Shown piece after piece: positions 28,056 through 35,721 of a stretch of 64,000 nt of DNA. A model generated the notes under the pieces. That model saw only the letters and a program-made list of their open reading frames with translations, was not told the origin of the DNA and searched no databases. The stretch is taken from contig NZ_JAINFL010000002.1 in NCBI RefSeq assembly GCF_022458895.1, forward strand, positions 992,001 through 1,056,000. Reading direction: 5' to 3'. Source of the stretch: Roseihalotalea indica (lineage in GTDB: Bacteria > Bacteroidota > Bacteroidia > Cytophagales > Cyclobacteriaceae). A program made the translations under genes and the position numbers. Each line of letters starts with the position of its first letter. Position 1 is the first letter of the stretch.

Positions 28056-29144
28056 ATGAAGCCATTTATCCTATTACTAAGTGTATTCCTGTTTTCTTGT
28101 TCGAGTGGACAAACGCAACCGCCCGATAATCTGAGACAAGCGATCCCTGAGCTGCCTTTTGCTTCGTTGGAGGATTCAGGTTTTGACAAAGATTCAATTG
28201 AAAACCTTCTAACGTTTATAAACGAAACCCCGCCCAATGACTTTAGAGGATTGGTTGTTGTCAAAAATAACCACATAGTCATTGAAGAATATTTTAATAC
28301 TTTTTGGAGGAACTCAATTCACGATATCAGGTCAGCAGGAAAGAGCATCACTTCGTTGCTATTAGGAATTGCCCTGAAAGATGGCTTGGTGCAGAATGTA
28401 GAGCAAAATGTTTATTCGTTTTTCCCTAAAGGCAACAACCCACCCTTGAATGAGGATTATAAGCAAATTAAACTCAAACATCTCCTTACTATGTCATCAG
28501 GGCTGGATGCTGACACAGATAACGCTCAATCTATGGGGCATGCTGTAAACTGGGTAGCGAGAGATGATTGGAAAGAGTATATCCTGAACATTCCTCTAAC
28601 CTCTGAGCCCGGAAAAAAGTGGGTCTACGCTGATATCAATCCCTTGTTAATTGCTGCTATCATTGAGGAGACATCCGGGATGAGCCTGAAAGAGTATGCC
28701 CAGCAAAAGCTGTTTGCCCCTTTAGGAATAACACAGTTTTATTGGTATACAAATGCAGCAAACCAGACCGGAGCGGCGGGTAATTTGTATCTGTCAACAC
28801 TGGATTTCGCTAAAATCGGAATGCTCGTTGTAAATGAGGGAAAATGGAAGAGTACCCAAATTATTGACCCGGATTACATTAAGCAATTGTCGCAGGAAAC
28901 CTTCGATCTTACCGATAGTAACCCTTATGCAGACGCTTACGGCATGCTATGGTACACGTCTCACAGAACTTTCGGAAAGAAAAAAGTGGACTACCTGTTT
29001 GCCTCTGGAAATGGGGGAAATCATTTAATAGTCATTCCTGAAGAAGAGATGGTCATAGCATTAACATCCAGCGCATACGGGCAAGGATACGGCCACCGAA
29101 GGTCGTACAACATTATGAGTAAAATACTTTCTTCATTAGACTAA
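28056..29144 (+). CDS. Beta-lactamase-family serine hydrolase, lipoprotein
   Basis: A 362-residue class C beta-lactamase-like (PF00144-type) hydrolase. The ATG at 28056 is chosen because MKPFILLLSVFLFSC gives a lipoprotein signal with the Cys at 15; the longer frame from 27975 would run through the upstream palindrome. The catalytic S93-A-G-K96 tetrad (RSAGKSITSLLLG) is present. The second motif is Y191-A-D rather than the usual YxN, and FASGNGGNHLIVIPEEEMVI supplies the third region. Family members include esterases, DD-peptidases and nylon-oligomer hydrolases; the substrate cannot be told. It faces the periplasm or surface. It has the same orientation as the unrelated genes around it. Confidence 0.88.
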   Translation: MKPFILLLSVFLFSCSSGQTQPPDNLRQAIPELPFASLEDSGFDKDSIENLLTFINETPPNDFRGLVVVKNNHIVIEEYFNTFWRNSIHDIRSAGKSITSLLLGIALKDGLVQNVEQNVYSFFPKGNNPPLNEDYKQIKLKHLLTMSSGLDADTDNAQSMGHAVNWVARDDWKEYILNIPLTSEPGKKWVYADINPLLIAAIIEETSGMSLKEYAQQKLFAPLGITQFYWYTNAANQTGAAGNLYLSTLDFAKIGMLVVNEGKWKSTQIIDPDYIKQLSQETFDLTDSNPYADAYGMLWYTSHRTFGKKKVDYLFASGNGGNHLIVIPEEEMVIALTSSAYGQGYGHRRSYNIMSKILSSLD

Positions 29145-29207
29145 ATGGCTGACCAGAAATTTGTGAAAACAAAAACAGGCGCATAAATCATGGTGTATAG
29201 TTGAGAA

Positions 29208-29747
29208 ATGAACCAAACTGATTTTGAAGTAAAGATACTACGCCAGCATTGGATTAAAGATGACGGCCAAGATGATAAAGAAGATCTTTGCTCTCATGGA
29301 GAGGTTTATATTCGTATCGCAACGGAAGAACTTGCGACAAAAGAATCAGGCTCTTGGACATTAAGTGCAACGGGACTTTATTTATTAAGATCATTAGAGC
29401 AAGATTGTGAGATTGGCCAGTTCTCAAATCAATTAGTCCCGTGTTGCGGGCATTTTATGGTTCCAGATGAAAAAGGTGGGAATGATGTATTAATCATGGG
29501 GTGTCCGAACGGTATTGATTGGAAAATAAGGTATTCCAATGGAGCCGTGATTTTTGAGTCTGAAAAAGGTGCCGAGGGGAGGTTGCTTTTTACTAAATAT
29601 AAAAGCTTGGTTTTCAATTTCATCAGCGAAATTGAAGATTTCTATGGTGATCCAAAAAATAAAATTATTCCTGATGAAGAGTTTGATAGGAGTGGGTTTT
29701 ATCAGTTTTGTGCAGAATGGAACGAGTTGAAAAATAAATGGAAATGA
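29208..29747 (+). CDS. Soluble protein of unknown function
   Basis: A 179-residue acidic cytoplasmic protein with no signal peptide or membrane segment. It contains several Cys/His residues (LVPCCGHFMV, MGCPNG) in the middle, and an acidic C-terminal helix (FISEIEDFYGDP, FYQFCAEWNELKNKWK). The CCGH and CPNG patterns could bind metal but do not match a known finger. The preceding 63-bp gap holds GCATAAATCATGGTGTATAG, which looks like a decayed left arm of the palindromic sites seen elsewhere. Size and context suggest an immunity-like cassette gene; this is inference. Confidence 0.7.
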   Translation: MNQTDFEVKILRQHWIKDDGQDDKEDLCSHGEVYIRIATEELATKESGSWTLSATGLYLLRSLEQDCEIGQFSNQLVPCCGHFMVPDEKGGNDVLIMGCPNGIDWKIRYSNGAVIFESEKGAEGRLLFTKYKSLVFNFISEIEDFYGDPKNKIIPDEEFDRSGFYQFCAEWNELKNKWK

Positions 29748-29795
29748 AGCTGTATAGGATTCGGAGAATATGAAGATATATCGGAAGTTTACCTT

Positions 29796-29875
29796 CCTCA
29801 GAATCACTCGAAGAGGACTCTGAGGAGAGATCGTAATGACTTTTGACTCAATTTACCGACTTAGTAAACCAACCG
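29796..29875. repeat. Dispersed hairpin element, copy A
   Basis: An imperfect palindrome at 29796-29825: arms CCTCAGAATC / GACTCTGAGG around ACTCGAAGAG, itself a CTC-GAA-GAG mini-hairpin. About 55 bp further a second conserved block reads CCGACTTAGTAAACCAACCG (29856-29875). The same two blocks at the same spacing recur at 53911-53988. Confidence 0.75.
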
Positions 29876-29891
29876 TAATAAAGTCTAATGA

Positions 29892-30542
29892 ATGAATGAA
29901 AGAAATATATTTGTAAGTGTTGGAGGTACCGCAACTGAAAAACAGGAGTCTTTTGTGCAAGCAATTGAAGACCGTTTGAGGAGTGAAAATTTGGTTCCAA
30001 CAACTGTAGGCCGAAATACATTCAGCTCAGATTCACCCATTAAGGCTGTGATAGAATGCATGAATGAGAGTTCAGGAGCTATTATAATTGCACTCGAAAG
30101 GACATACTTTCCCCATGGTCTGGAAAAGCGAGGGGGGACAAAGGAAAAAGAACTAAGCGAAAAAAAGTATGCTACACCATGGAATCAAATTGAAGCAGCG
30201 TTGGCATATTCCAATGGATTGCCAATAATGGTGATTGTTGAAGAGGGTGTGCAAGAAGAAGGTCTATTAGAAAAAGGGTATGATTGGTATGTTATGTCTG
30301 TTAAGTCAGACCCATCTACACTTAATTCAAATGAGTTCAATGGAGTATTATCTAGTTGGAAAAGGAAAGTAGAATCTTATCAAACAAAAAAAATAAAGTC
30401 TTTCAACCAAGAAGATTTAGCAAAATTAAGTGTAGGGGAATTTATTCAGATATTAAGGCCATCACAACTATGGGCAATTTTGGTAGCGATAGCAGCTTTA
30501 GTCTCAGGTGCTTTTGCGATCGGCTCCAAGCTTTTTGGTTAG
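29892..30542 (+). CDS. TIR/SLOG-like domain protein with C-terminal membrane helix
   Basis: A 216-residue protein. Residues about 1-150 have a Rossmann-like alternation: an N-terminal strand NIFVSVGGTA, a helix beginning KQESFVQAIEDRL, a strand SGAIIIALERTYF, and PWNQIEAALAYSNGLPIMVIVEEG. In TIR and 2-deoxyribosyltransferase-like folds a conserved Glu (here in QIEAA) sits in this position and cleaves the glycosidic bond. A linker (about 155-185) leads to one C-terminal membrane helix (LWAILVAIAALVSGAFAIG). A nucleotide-sensing or NAD-consuming domain tethered to the membrane is the layout of several antiphage effectors. The fold is inferred from pattern only; a cassette-like context is consistent with a defence gene. 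Confidence 0.6.
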   Translation: MNERNIFVSVGGTATEKQESFVQAIEDRLRSENLVPTTVGRNTFSSDSPIKAVIECMNESSGAIIIALERTYFPHGLEKRGGTKEKELSEKKYATPWNQIEAALAYSNGLPIMVIVEEGVQEEGLLEKGYDWYVMSVKSDPSTLNSNEFNGVLSSWKRKVESYQTKKIKSFNQEDLAKLSVGEFIQILRPSQLWAILVAIAALVSGAFAIGSKLFG

Positions 30543-30559
30543 TTGAACTGAAATAAAAC

Positions 30560-30737
30560 ACTCATAACAATGTATATATCTTATGGTGAATGAAATGCTA
30601 AACTCGAGGTTTTAGGCTCATAACCAAGTCCGTTCTAGGCTAAATTGGATAGTGCTCCTAAAACTGCTACAAGCCATATGAGAGCCCCACATAATCCAAA
30701 TAAAAAATAATCTCCCCTCACCGGGGGCAATCGTTAC
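30560..30737. repeat. Cassette-boundary-like site 6
   Basis: ACTCATAACAATGTATATAT at 30559-30578 has the left-arm character of site 2 and of the 48.3-kb site (TAACAATG). It is mirrored weakly by CAATCGTTAC at 30728-30737, which directly abuts the ATG of the next gene. A CCCC(N4)GGGGG mini-hairpin precedes the right end. Confidence 0.35.
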
Positions 30738-31328
30738 ATGTCTGAACATCGTCACTTCGTTATTCATAAGCCATTGGGGTATTTATCGCAGTTTATTAAC
30801 AATCAAAAGCGGCGAAGGAATAAAAAATTGCTGGGCGAGCTTCATGACTTTCCGGAAGGCACCATGTCTATTGGTCGCTTAGATGAAGACTCGGAAGGTT
30901 TGCTGTTGCTCACCACCGATGGTAAAGTGAGCGCGCAGGTGCGAAGCAAGACGGTTGAAAAGGAATACTATGTTCAGGTGGATGGCGAAATTACAGATGA
31001 AGCCATAGAGCAGCTAAAGGGTGGTGTAGAAATAAGCATAAGAGGTAAGGAGTACAAGACCCTACCCGGTAAGGCTGCTCGTTTAAATCCGGCTCCCACC
31101 TTTGAGTCGCGCGCAAAAAAAATAAGAGATGAAAGGCACGGGCCCACCAGTTGGCTATCCATCACCATTACGGAAGGGAAGTTCAGGCAGGTGCGTAAAA
31201 TGACGGCGGCGGTGGGGTTTCCTACCTTACGTTTAATCCGGGTGCGCATTGGTACGGTCACTCTCAATAAATTGCGCTCGGGCGAAGTGCTTGAGGTCGA
31301 TGACTTTCAGCTTATGACCGAACAGTAA
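30738..31328 (+). CDS. rluE: 23S rRNA pseudouridine synthase, RluE/RluF-like
   Basis: A 196-residue pseudouridine synthase of the RsuA/RluB/E/F branch, which isomerises a specific uridine in ribosomal RNA. The catalytic motif GRLDEDSEGLLLLT is intact with the nucleophilic Asp at residue 49. The KPLG motif at the N terminus and the GKFRQVRKM RNA-binding motif near residue 155 are also present. There is no S4 domain and the length is short, which fits RluE (U2457) best. It is a housekeeping gene standing next to the cassette-like region. Its start abuts the CGTTAC end of the last palindromic site. Confidence 0.92.
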   Translation: MSEHRHFVIHKPLGYLSQFINNQKRRRNKKLLGELHDFPEGTMSIGRLDEDSEGLLLLTTDGKVSAQVRSKTVEKEYYVQVDGEITDEAIEQLKGGVEISIRGKEYKTLPGKAARLNPAPTFESRAKKIRDERHGPTSWLSITITEGKFRQVRKMTAAVGFPTLRLIRVRIGTVTLNKLRSGEVLEVDDFQLMTEQ

Positions 31329-31414
31329 AAAAATCAGCCTACGGTCATGGGTAGTGGGTTGATACTGCTAACTTCGTACGACAATTATACGGGTTGTTGC
31401 ATCCACTACTGAAA

Positions 31415-31990
31415 ATGACCGAATCATTCTATCAACACATCAGAAAGTTCGTAGCAATAGAAAGAGATGATTTTGCTGACGTGCTTTCATACTTTCAGGT
31501 AAAAGCGTTGGACAAGAAAGAGATGGTAATGGAGGCGGGTCCGTTGTGTAACCATAGTTTTTTTGTATTGAAAGGCTGCCTCCATATGTATTACGTCAAC
31601 GACCGGGGGGTAGAAAAAACAATTCAGTTCGCTATTGAAAACTGGTGGTTGTCAGACTATCTGGCGTATCATCACCGGCAAAAAACAGATTTTTACATCC
31701 AGGCAGTTGAGGCATCTCACGTGCTGGACATTGACTATGACCGTCAGAACCAACTGTTGGAAGCCTTTCCCCTGATGGAAACGTACTTCAGAAACATCTA
31801 TCAGGTTGCTTACGGGGCTTCCATAATGCGGGTGAAATACCTACTTGATTACTCCAAAGAAGAAATATTTTTCCAGTTTAGCGAGCAATACCCAGAGTTT
31901 GTACAACGGGTGCCTCAATACCTAATTGCTTCATTCTTAGGGCTTACCCCCGAATATGTGAGTGAGATAAGAAAGAAAAAGCGTTCTTAA
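31415..31990 (+). CDS. Crp/Fnr-family transcriptional regulator
   Basis: A 191-residue regulator. The ATG at 31415 (MTESFYQHIRKF) is preferred to an in-frame TTG at 31394. An N-terminal cyclic-nucleotide-binding-like beta-roll (about 20-115) includes LKGCLHMYYVNDRGVEKTIQ. It is followed by a dimer helix and a short C-terminal winged-helix remnant (VPQYLIASFLGLTPEYVSEIRKK). This is the compact Bacteroidota Crp/Fnr subgroup with IASFLG(I/L)TPEYVS(R/E)IR recognition helix; it usually lacks cAMP-binding residues. The next two genes, an AhpD-like and a DJ-1-like protein, have the same orientation and are the likely targets, suggesting a stress response. Confidence 0.88.
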   Translation: MTESFYQHIRKFVAIERDDFADVLSYFQVKALDKKEMVMEAGPLCNHSFFVLKGCLHMYYVNDRGVEKTIQFAIENWWLSDYLAYHHRQKTDFYIQAVEASHVLDIDYDRQNQLLEAFPLMETYFRNIYQVAYGASIMRVKYLLDYSKEEIFFQFSEQYPEFVQRVPQYLIASFLGLTPEYVSEIRKKKRS

Positions 31991-32055
31991 ACCAGCTTAA
32001 CTTTTTCCCGGATGCTGGCACCTACCTTTGTATCAACATCAAAGTAATCACACTC

Positions 32056-32496
32056 ATGGAAAAGAGAATTCAAATCGATGCTATAGAACCAGCCGCCTTT
32101 AAGGCCATGTATGCTCTGGAAGGTTACCTGCAAACAAGCCAGTTAAGCAGAACCCATAAAGAGCTTATCAAGATCAGAGCTTCGCAACTGAATGGATGCG
32201 CCTTTTGCATTGATATGCATACCAAAGATGCCCTGAAATACGGTGAAACACCGCAACGAATATTTTTACTGGATGCCTGGCGGGAAACCGACCTTTTTAC
32301 CGATGAAGAAAGAGTACTTTTACAGGTAACCGAAGAGGTCACGTTAATTCATCAGGGCGGGCTATCAGCAGATACCTATCAAAAAGCGCTCAATGCGTTT
32401 GGCGAAAATTACCTGTCTCAGATCATCATGGCCATTACTACCATTAATATGTGGAACCGAATTGCCATAAGTACCCATAAGCCAATAGCAGATTAG
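32056..32496 (+). CDS. Carboxymuconolactone decarboxylase / AhpD-like protein
   Basis: A 146-residue protein of the CMD/AhpD alkylhydroperoxidase-like family. The redox pair C48-A-F-C51 with a His at 55 (NGCAFCIDMHTKDAL) is intact and is the disulfide/peroxidase centre. The conserved ELIKIRASQLNGC helix precedes it, and the C-terminal MAITTINMWNRIAI helix is typical. The enzyme probably reduces peroxides or removes reactive species in the cytoplasm. It follows a Crp/Fnr regulator and precedes a DJ-1-like gene by 14 bp, likely one operon. The true electron donor is unknown. Confidence 0.9.
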   Translation: MEKRIQIDAIEPAAFKAMYALEGYLQTSQLSRTHKELIKIRASQLNGCAFCIDMHTKDALKYGETPQRIFLLDAWRETDLFTDEERVLLQVTEEVTLIHQGGLSADTYQKALNAFGENYLSQIIMAITTINMWNRIAISTHKPIAD

Positions 32497-32510
32497 ACCA
32501 GTTAAGATTC

Positions 32511-33239
32511 ATGAAAATCATTTATCCTATTATCATTTCATTAGCCATTGTTTTTTGCAGTTGCCAGACCGAAAACACAGGCAGCACGCAGAATGCACCA
32601 GACTCATCCGTAACGGAAACTCCTAAGCCGCTACAAGACAATTTACCCACAATCGGGCTGCTCATGTACGATGGTGTACTTACTACGGAGGTTACCGCAC
32701 CAATGGATGTTTTCTCAAAGCATTCGGAAGCGGGAGAGCAGCTTTTTAATGTAATCACCATTGCCCAGTCGACCGCTCCTATTGTAAGCGAGGAAGGGCT
32801 AACGCTGGTGCCCGACTATACCTTTGAGAATTCTCCGGAACTGGATATTCTGTTCGTGCCCAGTGCCTACGATATGTACACGCAGGTGCATAATACAGCC
32901 ATTGTAGAATTTATAAGAACCCAAAATGAAAACACGGAGTATACCGTAAGCAACTGCGCCGGTGCCCAGCTGATTGGAGAATCGGGTATTGCTGATGGAA
33001 AGAAAATAGTCACCTGGATAGGCGGAGGAGAAGAACTTCAAAAAAACTATCCAAACCTGATTGTTCAGGATGATTCACGGGTGAGCTACGTAGAAGACGG
33101 TAAATTCCTTTCATCAAACGGAAATCTGGCAAGCTACATCTCCTCTCTGGAGTTACTGGAAAAGCTAGCGGGTAAGGAGCAAAGGAAGTTTGTAGAATCG
33201 TATTTATACCTGGACCGCCTTCAGGATTGGAAAGAGTAA
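32511..33239 (+). CDS. DJ-1/PfpI-family protein, lipoprotein
   Basis: A 242-residue protein with an N-terminal lipoprotein signal peptide (MKIIYPIIISLAIVFCSC; Cys 16 or 18), a Thr/Pro-rich linker and a DJ-1/PfpI glutamine-amidotransferase-like domain from about 46. The nucleophile elbow is at C149 (TVSNCAGAQLIG) and GLLMYDGVLTTEVTAP is the family's first strand. Extracytoplasmic DJ-1-like proteins are less common than the cytoplasmic ones. It starts 14 bp after the AhpD-like gene. Activity (hydratase, glyoxalase-like or chaperone) cannot be decided. Confidence 0.88.
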   Translation: MKIIYPIIISLAIVFCSCQTENTGSTQNAPDSSVTETPKPLQDNLPTIGLLMYDGVLTTEVTAPMDVFSKHSEAGEQLFNVITIAQSTAPIVSEEGLTLVPDYTFENSPELDILFVPSAYDMYTQVHNTAIVEFIRTQNENTEYTVSNCAGAQLIGESGIADGKKIVTWIGGGEELQKNYPNLIVQDDSRVSYVEDGKFLSSNGNLASYISSLELLEKLAGKEQRKFVESYLYLDRLQDWKE

Positions 33240-33262
33240 ATACGGTTTGCAACAATCAGCGG

Positions 33263-33486
33263 ATGAAGACCAGGTACATCTGTCTGACTGCATTTTATTT
33301 CCTGATTAATGCGCAAGGAATCGCTCAGAAAAGCTTCGCTTCTTTGGATAGCCTATTCAATGTGTATGATAGGCAAGATGATTTCAATGGCGTGGTTCTG
33401 ATTGCACAACAGGGCGAGGTCGTATTTAGCAGGAGTATTGGGTATGCAATTTTGATAAGCAAATGAAGCTGGAGACCAACACCTAA
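33263..33486 (+). pseudogene. Decayed beta-lactamase-family serine hydrolase, 5' fragment
   Basis: An ATG at 33263 opens a signal peptide (FYFLINAQGIAQ) and the N-terminal strand-turn of a PF00144-type hydrolase (FNGVVLIAQQGEVVFSRSIGYA). After GYA at 33448 the frame runs into ILISK and stops. A one-base shift to frame 1 restores NFDKQMKLETNT, the expected continuation of this family, until a stop at 33484. The SxxK catalytic region and the remaining 300 or so residues are absent. It is therefore a frameshifted and 3'-truncated remnant, not a functional gene. Confidence 0.75.
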
Positions 33487-33585
33487 TAGAAAGTAGTATT
33501 CCAACGGATTTCGGGTAAAAATAGTCTTGTAAAGTAATGTACTTAGTTTTTCAATAGCCGTTTAAGTACTAAAATCAATACTACT

Positions 33586-34248
33586 ATGAAAACACCCGTT
33601 CTGTACTCATTTTTATGTATATGGCTAGTATTAACCATTAGCGCGTGCAATTCAGATGATCAGGCAAATCCTCAGCTTCGACTGGAGGCGGTAGGTTTTT
33701 CAGGAACACTGCCGGATGGAAGGACTTTTGGTGAGAAAGGAGTGCTATCCGATAATAACCTTGTCAGCAGCGCAAGTTCCGCAGAAGGCTCCTACATTAG
33801 TCATGTATTGTCGGTTTTAGATTCAACCGCTGGCGTCAGTATTGAAGTAGAGTTGCCTTACATTAAATTTAGTGACAACTACAATACACCGAATGACTCT
33901 ATTGTAGATCGTGCGGCGAAAGACTATTACCCTTACCCGGTTGTTAAGGAAAAACTTTCAGTGGGCGATAAATTTATTCTATCATCGCAGGCACCTGAAC
34001 CTGTCAATAACTTTAGGGTGATGGTGGTTGATCAAAAAGATTACGTAGCATTCACATCTGAAGGCACCGATCAGGATAATAGCTACTTAAAGGTTATTGA
34101 ATTGATTGAAGGAACGGCAACAGACCCTGACCGGGGAAGTGTGAAAACTATGGAGGTTGTCTTTGATCTGGATGTAAAACTCTACGAGCAGTCATCTGGT
34201 CAGTCGGGAAAGCTCACCGGGCTTTTACGAATGAAGTATTGGGAATGA
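33586..34248 (+). CDS. Lipoprotein of unknown function
   Basis: A 220-residue lipoprotein (MKTPVLYSFLCIWLVLTISAC, lipidated Cys at 21, then NSDDQ). The mature part is beta-rich and has no recognised domain; it includes FSGTLPDGRTFGEKGVLSDN and a C-terminal strand pair ending LLRMKYWE. It stands alone between a pseudogene and a convergent gene. Function unknown. Confidence 0.78.
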   Translation: MKTPVLYSFLCIWLVLTISACNSDDQANPQLRLEAVGFSGTLPDGRTFGEKGVLSDNNLVSSASSAEGSYISHVLSVLDSTAGVSIEVELPYIKFSDNYNTPNDSIVDRAAKDYYPYPVVKEKLSVGDKFILSSQAPEPVNNFRVMVVDQKDYVAFTSEGTDQDNSYLKVIELIEGTATDPDRGSVKTMEVVFDLDVKLYEQSSGQSGKLTGLLRMKYWE

Positions 34249-34395
34249 TAAGCGGGTGACCAAAGGATCTGCTAAAATGCCGAAGTATTTACTAACCAGA
34301 CTGCATAGATCCTTCTCGGGCAAGAACTTAGTTATGTTTTACTTTTGATGGTTTTTATAGCCCAAAGCGGTCAAAACCTTGCGTATTGACAAAGT

Positions 34396-35451
34396 CTACT
34401 GCCCATTATTAATACTTTGGGTGACAAACTCACCATCCTCTTTCAGAAGCAACCTATGTCCAGTCTCCGGGCTGATAACCCAAAGATTCCAGCCAGACAA
34501 ATGTTTCTCAAAGCGGACTGGGATTGTCTGTCCATCTATCTGTAGTGGATCAGGAGTGATGAAGTCGGGTTGGGTCGCCTGGCCTCTTACTTTTCGGTAC
34601 ACCTCGTAGAGCTGCCATTTTAAGGACTCATCCGTCGGAAGCTGGAAGGCTTCGTCTGGCCCGGAGGTTTTTTCGGAGAAATACACGTAGCCCCAGCGCT
34701 CCGGCTCATGCATATTGATGACTTCCTGCGGAGACCATACCCAATTATATTCCGGTAAATACTTTCCCTTGTCATCCTTTTTGCGACTATACTTTCCATC
34801 TTCCAGTTCAAAATTCCAGTTGACGCGGGAGAAGTTGATGCGCCAGAAGGCGTTTTTAGGGGCACGAGGCGAACTGCCTGCTTCGGCCAGCGTAGCCCAG
34901 GGCATAGCAATCTCCACCGACCAGCCCTGATCGGTATCATTCGGCTGGTTTAGCGTGCCGTTTATCTGTACCGCCGTTTTCAGACCCTGAATATCCCAGG
35001 CATCAATTACTTTCGGGCCGTTTCGGTAGGGTTTGGTAAGCCACAGGTCCCATACGGTATTGAGGGCATTCATCTCAAACTCCAGATAGTTATGGGTGTC
35101 ACCGTCGGGGTCGATGAAGATTTCAAAATCGTTGTTATAGAAGATCACGGCATCGCGCTCTTTTATATCGCCCCATATATGGGGCTCTTCCAGTTCGGCA
35201 TAAAAGTAAAGGTAGGCCGAGTCCCACAGCATTTTCATGCGGGTTTGGTAGGTCGGTATTTTGTCCCCTTCAATATCAATAAACTCATCCGACCAGGGGG
35301 CGGCATCCCAGGCAGCATCGGCTTTTCCGTCAATCACAATCGGTGCTCTGGCTTGATAAGCTACATATTGCTTAGGTTTATTCGTTTGAGCCTGAACAAG
35401 ACGGCTACTAAAAAGTGAGATTAGCAAAAATAATGGTAGCGTAAATTTCAT
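34396..35451 (-). CDS. CBM9-like (DOMON-type) secreted carbohydrate-binding protein
   Basis: A 351-residue secreted protein. The start at 35451 is chosen over 35469 because MKFTLPLFLLISLFSSRLVQA is a clean signal peptide. The mature protein begins with PIVIDGKADAAWDAAPWSDEF, the typical opening of the family 9 carbohydrate-binding-like domain. It continues with MLWDSAYLYFYAELEEPHIW and NDFEIFIDPDGDTHNYLEFE, an acidic metal- or sugar-binding edge, and GWSVEIAMPWATL. This matches the carbohydrate-binding family 9-like proteins of Bacteroidota. It is divergent from the large dehydrogenase/cytochrome gene at 35722. The last 90 residues lack a clear domain. Confidence 0.88.
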   Translation of the reverse strand: MKFTLPLFLLISLFSSRLVQAQTNKPKQYVAYQARAPIVIDGKADAAWDAAPWSDEFIDIEGDKIPTYQTRMKMLWDSAYLYFYAELEEPHIWGDIKERDAVIFYNNDFEIFIDPDGDTHNYLEFEMNALNTVWDLWLTKPYRNGPKVIDAWDIQGLKTAVQINGTLNQPNDTDQGWSVEIAMPWATLAEAGSSPRAPKNAFWRINFSRVNWNFELEDGKYSRKKDDKGKYLPEYNWVWSPQEVINMHEPERWGYVYFSEKTSGPDEAFQLPTDESLKWQLYEVYRKVRGQATQPDFITPDPLQIDGQTIPVRFEKHLSGWNLWVISPETGHRLLLKEDGEFVTQSINNGQ

Positions 35452-35721
35452 GCGGCAAAGATAGAACACCTTTCCACAAGTAGTGCCTGTTTCTTGAGTT
35501 GGTTGATGAGAGTTTTCGCGAATCGTTACCTGAAGACAGCCGAAAGTGGTTGAACCTACGCAATACAGGGGCGAAAATTTCCTCAGAAGAGAAAATTTCT
35601 GGTTCAGGAAAGTATCGTTTTATGATTTCTTTCCTTTTATTTATAGACAACGAATGCTGAAAATTTGCTTACCTGTCATTAATCCTGAAAAACACAGGTT
35701 TTACTCAATCCTACTACGATA

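Noticed and set aside
25480..30737. Genomic island with transposase or phage origin
   Set aside because: No transposase, integrase, phage gene, tRNA or terminal direct repeat was seen; the palindromic gaps are the only mobility sign.
33586..34248. Riboswitch or structured leader before the lipoprotein gene
   Set aside because: No conserved riboswitch core was recognised in the preceding gap; the sequence there is mostly the tail of the decayed hydrolase gene.
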